A stretch of DNA of 64,000 bases from Marinobacter alexandrii (lineage in GTDB: Bacteria; Bacteroidota; Bacteroidia; Cytophagales; Cyclobacteriaceae), in the NCBI GenBank assembly GCA_039984955.1, contig JBDWTN010000001.1, forward strand, positions 37,377 to 101,376. The letters run 5' to 3'. The notes beneath the pieces are model-generated. The model worked only from the letters and a program-made list of their open reading frames with translations, was not told where the DNA came from and ran no database searches. This document shows positions 39,147 to 47,943 of this stretch, piece by piece (positions within the stretch are counted from its first letter, which is position 1; each line of letters begins with the position of its first letter). The position numbers and the translations under genes were made by a program.

Positions 39147-40049
39147 TCAAAAAAACAACTCTTGTGCAGTTCTAAATGTATTGGAATGAGCTTGTAGGAT
39201 ATCTCGAATATCTTTTGAATATCCACCGCCCATTGATGCGACTAGCGGGATGGAATTATCCCTCGCGGATTCGATTACAATCTTGTCTCTATTCTTGCAC
39301 CCTTCAATGCTCAGGCCTAATCTCCCAAGTTTGTCTGTTTTTAAAACATCAACTCCTGACTGATAAAAAATAAAGTCTGGCTCTACTTTATCTAGAAGAT
39401 GCTTGAGGTTTTGATCCAAAAGATTCAAATAAGTACGGTCATCTGTTCCATCTTTCAAAGGGATATCTAAATCAGATTGTTCTTTATGAAGGGGATAATT
39501 ATGTGCACCATGCATGCTGAAAGTGAATACGCTAGCTTCATCTTGAAAAATCTCAGCAGTTCCATTTCCTTGATGAACATCTAAATCAACCACAAGCACT
39601 TGATGCGCTTTGCCATTATCCAGAAGATACCTGGAAGCAATGGCAATGTCATTTAATAAACAGAACCCTTCTGCTCGATCCGTAAATGCGTGATGTGTTC
39701 CTCCTGCAACATTCATAGCGATACCATATTCTAAGGCATAATCTGCACATTGTATGGTGCCTCCATTGATGGTGATTTCTCTTTTTACCAATGTTTCTGA
39801 AATGGGAAACCCGCTTTTACGTTCTTCTTGTCTCGTAAAGTCTAGAGATCGAAGTTTTTTCCAGTATCCAGGCGTATGCACTGATAGTATTTCTTTTTCT
39901 GTCAACTCTCGAGGAGCAAAAATGCTGGATTCTTCAATCGTACCTTCATGTAATAGTTGCTTTGGTAAAAGGTCATATTTTTCCATCGGAAACCTATGTC
40001 CATGAGGGAGAGGGTGATTGTAAACTTGTGACCAGGCAACTTTAAGCAT
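39147..40049 (-). CDS. Histone deacetylase / acetylpolyamine amidohydrolase family protein
   Basis: 300-residue zinc deacetylase fold. The tandem active-site His119-His120 (GGTHHAF), zinc ligands Asp157 and His159 (DLDVHQGNGTA) and Asp234 (SGVDVL), and the transition-state Tyr277 (MGGGYS) are all present, so it should be active. Bacterial members act on acetylated lysines, polyamines or other amides. Its place 42 bases before hutH, in a histidine-use operon, suggests a metabolic amide substrate, but this is inference. Confidence 0.9.
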   Translation of the reverse strand: MLKVAWSQVYNHPLPHGHRFPMEKYDLLPKQLLHEGTIEESSIFAPRELTEKEILSVHTPGYWKKLRSLDFTRQEERKSGFPISETLVKREITINGGTIQCADYALEYGIAMNVAGGTHHAFTDRAEGFCLLNDIAIASRYLLDNGKAHQVLVVDLDVHQGNGTAEIFQDEASVFTFSMHGAHNYPLHKEQSDLDIPLKDGTDDRTYLNLLDQNLKHLLDKVEPDFIFYQSGVDVLKTDKLGRLGLSIEGCKNRDKIVIESARDNSIPLVASMGGGYSKDIRDILQAHSNTFRTAQELFF

Positions 40050-40066
40050 AGAATGCTAACACTATA

Positions 40067-41401
40067 CTATGACTTTAGTTTTGATGGATCTTTTGGTAAT
40101 CTAAGTCTGATCGCAGTACCCATTCCCGGTTCTGAAGCGATGGTAATATCTCCTCCATGTTGTTTGACAATTCTATTTGCAATAGCCAGACCTAGTCCAG
40201 TACCTTTTCCAGGATCTTTTGTTGTATAGAATGGATCAAAAATTTGATATTGTTTTTCAGGAGGAATCCCTTCTCCGTTATCCTCTACAATGATGTTTAG
40301 GAATTCACCTTGCTCTTTTGTCCTAAGCCAGATTTTTCCTTCTTTGGGTACAGCATGGATTGAATTTGCAAGTAGGTTTAATATTACCTGATGAAGCTGA
40401 CCTGAATTGCCCTTAATCGTAGATAAATCACAAAAATCTTTGTTCACTTCAATGCCTATTTTCAGTTCATGATTTAGAATACCAAGGCAATTATTGATAA
40501 TTGAATCAATGTTACACTCTTGATCAAAAGTAGGACTGCTATAGTTGAAATGATTTAGACTTTTCACAATATTGCCAATCCGATCAACACCTTCTTTCAT
40601 GATTAGCAAATACTGAGAACTTGACTCTGTGGCACTCCCATTCATGGATTCTATTTCTGTTTGCAGCCCCTCCACACTACCCTTGAGAAAATTCAATGGA
40701 TTATTTATTTCATGGCTAACCCCTGCGAGAAGAATCCCTAGAGACGCCATCTTTTCTGAGTGAATTAACTGTGATTGGGTACTTTGTAAGTCTTCCAAGG
40801 TGTCCTCTGCTTTTTCTCGCTCCTCAATCAATTTATCATATGTCTTGTTTTGATTTTTGATTACAAAATACCCAACAAGTATGGTTAGTAAAAATGAAAT
40901 TAATATGTGAAAAAAATTGCTCTGTGCTACAACCTCAGGAGCAAGCGTGATGGAATAAATTTGATGCCTTTCCATTATAAAGGAACTTGCTATGAAGAAT
41001 ACGACAAGAGCGAAAGAAATGAAAAAGTAATTAGCTTCCTTTCTAATATTGAAGAACAATGGAAGACAAAATAGGATAGGAAAGAATGAAGTTAATGCGG
41101 AGTAGTCCACATTAAATACGTGATATGTAATCCAAAGACTAAAACTGTTCAGGACAAACAGAATTGTTTTGGCTAAACCATGCTTTGTAAGTGAATTGAA
41201 AACAAGTGCTACCAGTGTGAGGGTGAGCATACTTGAGGCGAGCCAAATGGAGAAAGACTGGCTATAATAAATACCATACCATATATAGAACAAGTATGCG
41301 ACAACAGGAATCATCGCTGTGATATTTGTAAGTCTGACAATCTGAGCTTCCTCGATTCTCAAATCATCTTTGATTCCTAGATTTACAAGTTTACGTATCA
41401 C
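40067..41401 (-). CDS. Membrane sensor histidine kinase
   Basis: 444 residues. Six hydrophobic helices (about 27-180, 7TM-like sensor block), a short coiled coil (188-215), then HisKA with the phospho-acceptor His230 in LAGVSHEINNPLNF, and a full HATPase_c domain (NLLANSIHA, DNGEGIPPE, GKGTGLGLAI). No receiver or response regulator gene is next to it. It heads the HK-HDAC-hutH-hutU run (gaps 17, 42 and 11 bases), so it may sense conditions for histidine use; the stimulus is unknown. Confidence 0.92.
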   Translation of the reverse strand: MIRKLVNLGIKDDLRIEEAQIVRLTNITAMIPVVAYLFYIWYGIYYSQSFSIWLASSMLTLTLVALVFNSLTKHGLAKTILFVLNSFSLWITYHVFNVDYSALTSFFPILFCLPLFFNIRKEANYFFISFALVVFFIASSFIMERHQIYSITLAPEVVAQSNFFHILISFLLTILVGYFVIKNQNKTYDKLIEEREKAEDTLEDLQSTQSQLIHSEKMASLGILLAGVSHEINNPLNFLKGSVEGLQTEIESMNGSATESSSQYLLIMKEGVDRIGNIVKSLNHFNYSSPTFDQECNIDSIINNCLGILNHELKIGIEVNKDFCDLSTIKGNSGQLHQVILNLLANSIHAVPKEGKIWLRTKEQGEFLNIIVEDNGEGIPPEKQYQIFDPFYTTKDPGKGTGLGLAIANRIVKQHGGDITIASEPGMGTAIRLRLPKDPSKLKS

Positions 41402-41554
41402 AAAATAAAATTCTCACATGCAAAATATAGAATTATCAATTGATAAGTACCATTATGAGTGACCGTTCATAAAACTTAATCTTGATTAAAAAAATGATGC
41501 TTATTAATCTGATTATCTTTATAAACCATTAAACTTCTTTAAAACAACACCATT

Positions 41555-42478
41555 ATGCCTAAAATGACCATTTCTAGATCAATTACTATTGACGCATCAA
41601 AAGAGAAGGTATTCTCATTCATTAACGATTTTAATCAATGGGTACAGTGGTCTCCCTGGCTACTTATGGAACCAGAGGCTAATGTTATTGTAGCTGATGA
41701 TGCCAAATCATATGAATGGAAGGGAAATAGAGTGGGAGAGGGCAATATGAAAATCTTGGAAGAAAAGGAAAATGAATTTATTAGATGCGAACTTAATTTC
41801 TTGAAGCCTTGGAAATCATTTGCGAAAACAGCATTCAATATAGAAGAGGCAAAGGATGGAACAGAGGTCACTTGGACCATGGACAGTTCATTACCATTTT
41901 TTATGTTCTGGATGAAAAAATCGATGCAAGCATACGTTGGAGCTGACTATGAAAGAGGCTTGGACATGCTCAAGGTTTTGATAGAAAAAGGTAGCATTCC
42001 TTCTAAATTATCGTTCGATGGGATTTCTTCCTTCGAAGGATGCAAATGGGTGGGAATTCGTACTAAATCTTCTCTGGACATAGTCGCAACTCAGATGCAG
42101 GCTGATTTTGCCATGCTCGGAGCTTTTACTGAAGAAAACAAAGATTTGGTTGCAGGGAGTCCATTTACAACGTATCATAAATGGGATATACTTAAAGGAA
42201 ACGTTGATTATACTGCGTCCATTCCAGTTAAAGAAATTCCAGACTCATTACCCGATCAATTTGTTAGTGGGATAATTCCATCACTAATTGCCTATAAACT
42301 CAAGCATACAGGATCATATTCCCATCTTGGGAATGCATGGAGCACTGGTTATGCTATGATGCGTAATAAGGAGTTTAAATATAAAAAAGGCATAGACACC
42401 TTTGAAATATATTTAAATAACCCTCAGGAAACAAATGAGAAAAACCTAGAGACCGTTCTTCACTTCCCAGTTCGTTGA
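41555..42478 (+). CDS. SRPBCC domain fused to a GyrI-like ligand-binding domain
   Basis: 307 residues in two parts: an N-terminal polyketide-cyclase/START-like fold (SITIDASKEKVFSFINDFNQWVQWSPW, residues 9-35, to about 145) and a C-terminal GyrI-like/AraC effector-binding fold (about 155-305: FEGCKWVGIRTK...SPFTTYHKW). Both bind small hydrophobic ligands in other proteins. There is no DNA-binding part, so it is not itself a regulator. Soluble, no signal peptide. Its stop abuts that of the convergent Omp85-like gene. Confidence 0.82.
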   Translation: MPKMTISRSITIDASKEKVFSFINDFNQWVQWSPWLLMEPEANVIVADDAKSYEWKGNRVGEGNMKILEEKENEFIRCELNFLKPWKSFAKTAFNIEEAKDGTEVTWTMDSSLPFFMFWMKKSMQAYVGADYERGLDMLKVLIEKGSIPSKLSFDGISSFEGCKWVGIRTKSSLDIVATQMQADFAMLGAFTEENKDLVAGSPFTTYHKWDILKGNVDYTASIPVKEIPDSLPDQFVSGIIPSLIAYKLKHTGSYSHLGNAWSTGYAMMRNKEFKYKKGIDTFEIYLNNPQETNEKNLETVLHFPVR

Positions 42479-44404
42479 TTAATCTAAACCTACAATCCTA
42501 GGCTTTTTCACGGTTGGGCTTTCAAAGAACCTTGGAGCAGAAAGATTAACCTTGAAGTAAAAGACCTGACCTTCGATAGGAGGTTCTGGAAATATGGACA
42601 CTCTGAATTCAAAGGTGTTGAAGACGAGGCTTTCATTTCGTATCCGTACTCCACCCCCAAAGTTGTAGTACGTTTCTGAAAAGGGCGTAGAAATCCTAGA
42701 CTCTTGAACATGTCCAATCCCAAGGTGGGCATAAGTTGCAAACCTGAACCCGTAGAAATACCAGGGTTGAAAGACTACATATTCTGAAGAAAGTGATATA
42801 ACTCTATCACCTTCTATTTGATTTCCTTCAATACTTCTAATTCTATTTTCGCCAACTAAACTTTGAGATTCAGGAATGGAAAGTCTATTTCCATTGAAGA
42901 AGTAAAACCGTGTAAATATTCTTGAATAAGCTCCATTTAGATCGATTAATGGAGTGAAGTGACGTCCTTTAAACTGGAAGATGACATTGGTTTTGAAATC
43001 ATCTCTTAAGAAATAACCAGATTCTAAATCAAATAAAAAGTATCCTTTTTTCTTATTGTAAGTAGAAAAACTCCCTAGGAACCCCCTGTAGTTCCTAGTG
43101 CCAAACTCAGTCCAATCTTTTCCTAATAGAAACGAAAACAAATATCCAACAGGTACATCCTCAGTAATGTTAAATGAGAGAATGTTTTTGGTTTTCAAGA
43201 AATTGATTTGACTAAAAGAAACTGCACCAACCAAGAAATGATGATTATGATAGATCTCGTTACTATCTATTTGAACGATAGGTCTTTCTGAGAAATTATC
43301 ATGATCCAATCTGAGAGCTAGACTAAGGCTTCTACGCTCTTGCAGTAAAAAAGACCGAGCCGCCCATATATCGTAACTTTTCCGCTCAATGCTAAAGTTT
43401 TCTTCATAAAGCGAATCGGCAAATACCAAATCTCTAATAGGCTGAACATGTTCAAAAGTGGCTTCCCCATTATACTTTATATCTGGAGATACAAAGTTTC
43501 TACTAAACGTAATCCCCTTACTTTTCCCACGGTAGTTGTCAGATACAAACAGAGTAGCATCTATGAATGAATCGTCAACATTTCTAATGGTATACTGAGC
43601 ATCAAACCCATGTGATGGCACATCATTCTTGGCATATAAATATCCAACTCCAAATTCATTTCCAGTACCCAAAATATTTTGATTGATGAAGCCTACCCTA
43701 AAAGCACTATTTTCATCAATGGAAAGATCTGGAGACCAAGGAAACCGATCCTTAGATATTACAGTGACTATCACACCATTGGTATCATCCGGATCTATTT
43801 TTAGCTTGATCCGAATATCTTCAATGTAAGCTAATGACCGTATAACACGTTCAGTATCAGCCACCTCGAATGGGTCTACTTTATCTCTTATGTTAAAAAG
43901 TAAATGTTTCTTGATTACATTTTTTCTGGTATTTTGGTGCAATTGATTACTTAATTCACCTATACTTGATTGAGCTTTCCTTGTGGTATCATTGATGTCA
44001 CCCCCCAGAATATCTACAGTGACGAATTGGATAGAATTAATTGTTTTACCTTCAAATTCTTCAAAGAAAGATTCACTTTTCACAGGTTCAGTGTCTGTGA
44101 TACCACCTTGCGTTGGATTACTGTTTATCAGTAAATTATAGAGTTCTTTGGTGACTCGACTTTGACGAGCTACAGCATAAACCGAATCATAAAAGCCATC
44201 AGAAAGAACATATTTATTATCATAAACTCGATATGAAATTGTATCAGAAATGAAGATAATAGTGTCTTTTTTGGGGATAAAGATGGAGTCAGAAATAATT
44301 AACGCCTGCTTCTGCGTTAATCTAACTGTATCTAAAGAAGATTGGGCATAAATCCCATTCATGAATATTAAAAAGAATAAAAGACTACCAACTACCTTGT
44401 TCAC
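42479..44404 (-). CDS. Omp85/BamA-like outer-membrane beta-barrel protein
   Basis: 641 residues: signal peptide (MNKVVGSLLFFLIFMNGIYA), a low-complexity linker, at least one POTRA-like domain (about 118-216: KTINSIQFVTVDILGG ... IRDKVDPFEVADTERVIRSLAYIEDIRIKL), and a C-terminal barrel of about 400 residues with alternating hydrophobic strands (FRVGFINQNILGTGNEFGVGYLY). It is shorter than BamA, with a single or few POTRA units, closer to TamA/FhaC-like transporters. Expected role: insertion or export of surface proteins; the substrate is unknown and no TamB-like partner is near. Confidence 0.72.
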   Translation of the reverse strand: MNKVVGSLLFFLIFMNGIYAQSSLDTVRLTQKQALIISDSIFIPKKDTIIFISDTISYRVYDNKYVLSDGFYDSVYAVARQSRVTKELYNLLINSNPTQGGITDTEPVKSESFFEEFEGKTINSIQFVTVDILGGDINDTTRKAQSSIGELSNQLHQNTRKNVIKKHLLFNIRDKVDPFEVADTERVIRSLAYIEDIRIKLKIDPDDTNGVIVTVISKDRFPWSPDLSIDENSAFRVGFINQNILGTGNEFGVGYLYAKNDVPSHGFDAQYTIRNVDDSFIDATLFVSDNYRGKSKGITFSRNFVSPDIKYNGEATFEHVQPIRDLVFADSLYEENFSIERKSYDIWAARSFLLQERRSLSLALRLDHDNFSERPIVQIDSNEIYHNHHFLVGAVSFSQINFLKTKNILSFNITEDVPVGYLFSFLLGKDWTEFGTRNYRGFLGSFSTYNKKKGYFLFDLESGYFLRDDFKTNVIFQFKGRHFTPLIDLNGAYSRIFTRFYFFNGNRLSIPESQSLVGENRIRSIEGNQIEGDRVISLSSEYVVFQPWYFYGFRFATYAHLGIGHVQESRISTPFSETYYNFGGGVRIRNESLVFNTFEFRVSIFPEPPIEGQVFYFKVNLSAPRFFESPTVKKPRIVGLD

Positions 44405-44631
44405 AAATTCCTAACGGGTAAATTTTGAAGGCAAGTATATCAATAAGTTGTAATGATACTAGACAGATTAAAAACCTTTATTAAGAATTTTGTGCGATGT
44501 AAGGACAATGACTATTCACGGGAAGTAAATAAACAGTTGATTAAGTAGGTGAATAATAATATCGTATAAAACGGTTTAATTTTGGTTCCAAATTTAATTT
44601 CATCTAGTCAAACACTTGACTTTTCAAAATA

Positions 44632-45699
44632 CTAATTTGGGCTATTGTTTTTAGTAAGTTGACTTGCAGAACCATTGATTTCCAAGAACGCTTGTTCTAA
44701 AAGTTTAGTCGCTTCTTTATCATTGGGATTAATCTTTTGGGCTTTTTCAAGATATTTTAAAGCTTGTGTTGAATTGTCACCTTTATTAGAATACCTTAAG
44801 TAATACCTTCCTACTTCTCTATTAGATCCAAAATGGTCTTTGTCCATCTTAAGTACCTTGTTAAATGATGCTAAGCTTTTATCGTGATTATTTTCTTTAG
44901 CATAAAGAAGACCATTTAAGAAAAGAAGTTGTAAATCGTTCGGGTATGCTTCTAATGCAAGATCAGATAGAACAAGTGCTGTATGAGGCATTTTTCGATC
45001 TATATATCGCTGAATTTGAATTACTGAAAAAGATAAGTTGTCTTTGAATTTTTCATTCACCTCTTCAAGAATTCTATCTACCTCAGCGAATTCTTCAACG
45101 GCATACAAGTGTTCCAAGATCAGCTTATATGCAAAATCTTCTTTATAGCCATTGCCTATTAATTTTCTACAATATTGGACTGATTTATTTGAAAAATTTA
45201 GCTCTTCTGATTTGAGTATAAGATCGTAGTAAAACTCGTTTGTTGGTTTTCCTATTTCAGCCATCAAGTGAGCTGCATGATCTCTTGAGATAAAATACGC
45301 ATGAGGATGATTATTTTGCAGTTGCTCATCTGATAACATAATTAGGTTCTCTATCAATGCAGATAATCTTTGATCCATCTCCTTTTTGTGCTGAACACTC
45401 TCAGTATTCTTAAAGTAAACCTCATAAGACTCAGCGATCTTTTCTGAAACCTCTACATTCTCTGATAATCGTAACCTGTTGGAGTAAAACTCAGTGTTGA
45501 TCATGAAGTAATAATACATAGCACTGGTAAGTTCCTCTTTTGATTCGAAAGGTTGCTTTATGGCTTGATTGATTTCTTCTTTTGCAATGCCATAATTGTG
45601 CGCATTAAAATGTTTTATGGCTTTCTTGAGATCCTGGTTTTGCGAAAAGCAGTTTGTGAGAGATAAAGCAGCGATAATAATGAAGGTGAATCTTTTCAT
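44632..45699 (-). CDS. TPR-repeat protein with signal peptide
   Basis: 355 residues. The N-terminus MKRFTFIIIAALSLTNCFSQ is a signal peptide; the NC makes a lipid anchor possible but the lipobox is poor. Several TPR units, clearest at about 228-335 (LVLSDLALEAYPNDLQLLFLNG, YLEKAQKINPNDKEATKLLE). Likely a periplasmic scaffold; no partner can be named. Flanked on both sides by 230-270 bases without genes, so it is transcribed alone. Confidence 0.8.
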   Translation of the reverse strand: MKRFTFIIIAALSLTNCFSQNQDLKKAIKHFNAHNYGIAKEEINQAIKQPFESKEELTSAMYYYFMINTEFYSNRLRLSENVEVSEKIAESYEVYFKNTESVQHKKEMDQRLSALIENLIMLSDEQLQNNHPHAYFISRDHAAHLMAEIGKPTNEFYYDLILKSEELNFSNKSVQYCRKLIGNGYKEDFAYKLILEHLYAVEEFAEVDRILEEVNEKFKDNLSFSVIQIQRYIDRKMPHTALVLSDLALEAYPNDLQLLFLNGLLYAKENNHDKSLASFNKVLKMDKDHFGSNREVGRYYLRYSNKGDNSTQALKYLEKAQKINPNDKEATKLLEQAFLEINGSASQLTKNNSPN

Positions 45700-45970
45700 A
45701 ATCCACGTAAATTAAGTATTCAGAGCAGGTATAATAAATTGATTAGCCAAAAGAGAGAAATGCTTAGATGAATCGACCTAAAACATCTTTTGGAGTTTTC
45801 CACTCATGAATATATTCAGCATATTCTTCCAGGCAGAAAGAAAATTTAAGACTATTATTTATTCTACGGAGATATTACTATAAACCGATAACTATCAACA
45901 GACAGAATCTAATAAAGAAAATACGTCCGACTTTCAACCAAAACCTTTTGGAATTAGAGAATAGTATTGC

Positions 45971-47485
45971 TTACTCTTTTTCGATGTTTTCTTCATCGTT
46001 GAGCTTCTGGTTGATTTCCCTTAATGCATTATCCAGTTCAGTGGCAGATTCATGAATGCTTTTATTTATAAAATCAAGATTTTCAGAATCCCCCGGTTTA
46101 TAAAGGTCAACAAGGCCGAGTATACGAGCTAGAGGAGCACGTACAATATGAGAGTTAGAGGAGATATATTCCTTTAGTTGCTGATTCCTTTTTTCCAGTT
46201 CTTTAGCGCGTCGATTGACCATCATTTCCAGGTCGTTATTCATCTCTGTTATTTCACTATTAGCCTGACGCAATTTTTCTGCTTGTGATTCTATCTGATA
46301 GTTTAGTTTTTGTAGTGCTTTGTTGGCCATCTTATTACGAGAGTAATTCTTGTAGATGAGATAAGAGATGAAAAACATCGCTAGTAGCCCAGCAATGAGT
46401 GTATTTCGAACCCAAATAGCATTATTTAAAGCTTTCTGTTGCTCGAGTTGAGTCTGCTTTTGTTTTGCTTCTTTTATAATCTGTTCATTATCAAGCTCAT
46501 ACTTCGCTTCCTGAAAAGCCATTCGTTTTGCTAAATCCCTATTGAACAATGAGTCATCTAATGCTTTGTAAAGTTTATGATACATCAGAGCTTTATTAAA
46601 CATGCTTCGTTGCTCATACAATTCTGACAAGTATAGAGAAGCTTGTTTTCTCTGCGGACGTAAGTGAATTTTTGTAGCTACATCGAAAGCTTCTTTGAAA
46701 GCATGTTCAGCTTTCTGCACAACGCCCGATTTCATATACATCCTACCTTCATCTATGAGTGTCAAACTCAAAATGTATTGATTGTCGAGTGCTAACGCCA
46801 TTTCCTTTGACTTATTCAAGTAGAATTCTGCAGAATCGTAATGATCTATTAGCATGTAAGTACTTCCAAGATTGTAAACAGGTAAGATTTCAATATTCTG
46901 GTCATGAACTTCTATGCCAAGTTTAAGTGATTGATATAGATACTCCATCGCAAGAATATATTCATCTTGTTTCTTGTAGATATGCCCGATATTATTCAAG
47001 ATGATACTTTGTCGGGATGAATCTTTCAGTTTTGCAAATAGAGCTGCTGCCGCTTTGTAATTGCTCAATGCTCTATCATAATCATCAATGAAATTATAAA
47101 TCATGCCTATATTATTGAGACATGCAGCGATTTTAGAAGTGTTTTGAAGAGAATCGTAAGTTTTTTTTACCTCCAGGTACAAGTTGAGTGCCAGGTAATA
47201 ATTGCCAAGCGCTGCATAACCATTGGCCTGACGCATTTTAGCCTCAGTAGCACCGAAAGTATAGTTTATACGTTTGGCGAGTTGTTCACTTTTTTGTCCT
47301 ATTAGGATGGTAGAGTCTGGATTGATGTTTATCAATACATAAGCTGCTTGATTCATCACTTCAACCAGGACGATTGTATCTTCTTCATGTTGCGCCAATT
47401 GATATAGACTATCTAGTTCGCGTTGAGCGTGCAATGCGAACGTGATGAGTCCTAGTGATAAAATGGTAAATGCTTTCAGTTTCAA
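45971..47485 (-). CDS. TPR sensor protein ending in a histidine-kinase phosphoacceptor domain without ATPase domain
   Basis: About 504 residues from the TTG at 47485, which opens a clean signal peptide (MKLKAFTILSLGLITFALHA); a further TTG at 47518 would add 11 polar residues and no ATG is available. Then come six to seven TPR units in the periplasm (about 45-310), a single membrane helix (about 357-379), a long coiled coil (385-440), and a HisKA-like helix pair with NSHIVRAPLARILGLVDL, where His446 is the candidate phosphorylation site. The protein ends about 58 residues later, with no N, G1 or G2 boxes of an HATPase_c domain. It could be phosphorylated by another kinase, or be a degenerate sensor. 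Confidence 0.8.
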   Translation of the reverse strand: MKLKAFTILSLGLITFALHAQRELDSLYQLAQHEEDTIVLVEVMNQAAYVLININPDSTILIGQKSEQLAKRINYTFGATEAKMRQANGYAALGNYYLALNLYLEVKKTYDSLQNTSKIAACLNNIGMIYNFIDDYDRALSNYKAAAALFAKLKDSSRQSIILNNIGHIYKKQDEYILAMEYLYQSLKLGIEVHDQNIEILPVYNLGSTYMLIDHYDSAEFYLNKSKEMALALDNQYILSLTLIDEGRMYMKSGVVQKAEHAFKEAFDVATKIHLRPQRKQASLYLSELYEQRSMFNKALMYHKLYKALDDSLFNRDLAKRMAFQEAKYELDNEQIIKEAKQKQTQLEQQKALNNAIWVRNTLIAGLLAMFFISYLIYKNYSRNKMANKALQKLNYQIESQAEKLRQANSEITEMNNDLEMMVNRRAKELEKRNQQLKEYISSNSHIVRAPLARILGLVDLYKPGDSENLDFINKSIHESATELDNALREINQKLNDEENIEKE

Positions 47486-47518
47486 TAAATCAGCTTTAGG
47501 TCGATGATAACATTTCAA

Positions 47519-47943
47519 ATTAACTAGAAAATGAAAAGCTTACAACGTACTTTCGACGATTCGTCTAAAAATAAAAACGAATCAAAATTATCAGATGATA
47601 AAAATTTATAGGTGTCTAATGTTGAGTTTAAATAATGTTGTTTATTATAGTAAATAGCGAATAGTAGTAGTTGAAAAATTATTGCAACAACATCTTAATT
47701 AGTAATTCTGAGCTAATGAAGGTATTTATTGATTCAATTTGATATGTTTCATCTTCCTTAATTATGACCCCATTTTTCACACTATTTCTTTTGCATTCAA
47801 TGTGAAAAATTGTGATTCTTATCATGTGCAAACTTAGTAGCCTCTACTAGTTAAGCTTGATCACTTTTGTTAAAAAAATCGAATGATCTAACTATTAGAC
47901 AACCTATCCCTCGCCTTTGACATTCTTGGAGAAATGATCTAAC
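47519..47943. other. 425-base gene-free stretch between divergent genes
   Basis: No plausible coding region. It should hold the promoters of the TPR-HisKA gene and of the hydrolase fusion. The only structure seen is an inverted repeat at 47773-47809 (TTTTTCACA ... TGTGAAAAA, 19-base spacer). Confidence 0.6.
47773..47809. repeat. Inverted repeat with operator-like arms
   Basis: Nine-base arms TTTTTCACA (47773-47781) and TGTGAAAAA (47801-47809), perfectly complementary, 19 bases apart. The GTGA/TCAC-type arms resemble operator half-sites but the spacer is long, and the arms could equally form a weak hairpin. Located about 135 bases before the hydrolase fusion start. Confidence 0.4.

Noticed and set aside
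42508..42741. 77-codon minus-strand frame
   Set aside because: An alternative frame inside the Omp85-like barrel gene on the same strand, without support.
44405..44631. Possible small gene or RNA in the gap after the Omp85-like gene
   Set aside because: No start-to-stop frame of useful length, no strong hairpin and no promoter pair could be seen.
45700..45970. Possible small RNA in the gap between the two TPR genes
   Set aside because: Only a short CCAAAA/TTTTGG palindrome near 45940 was found, without a T-run or promoter.
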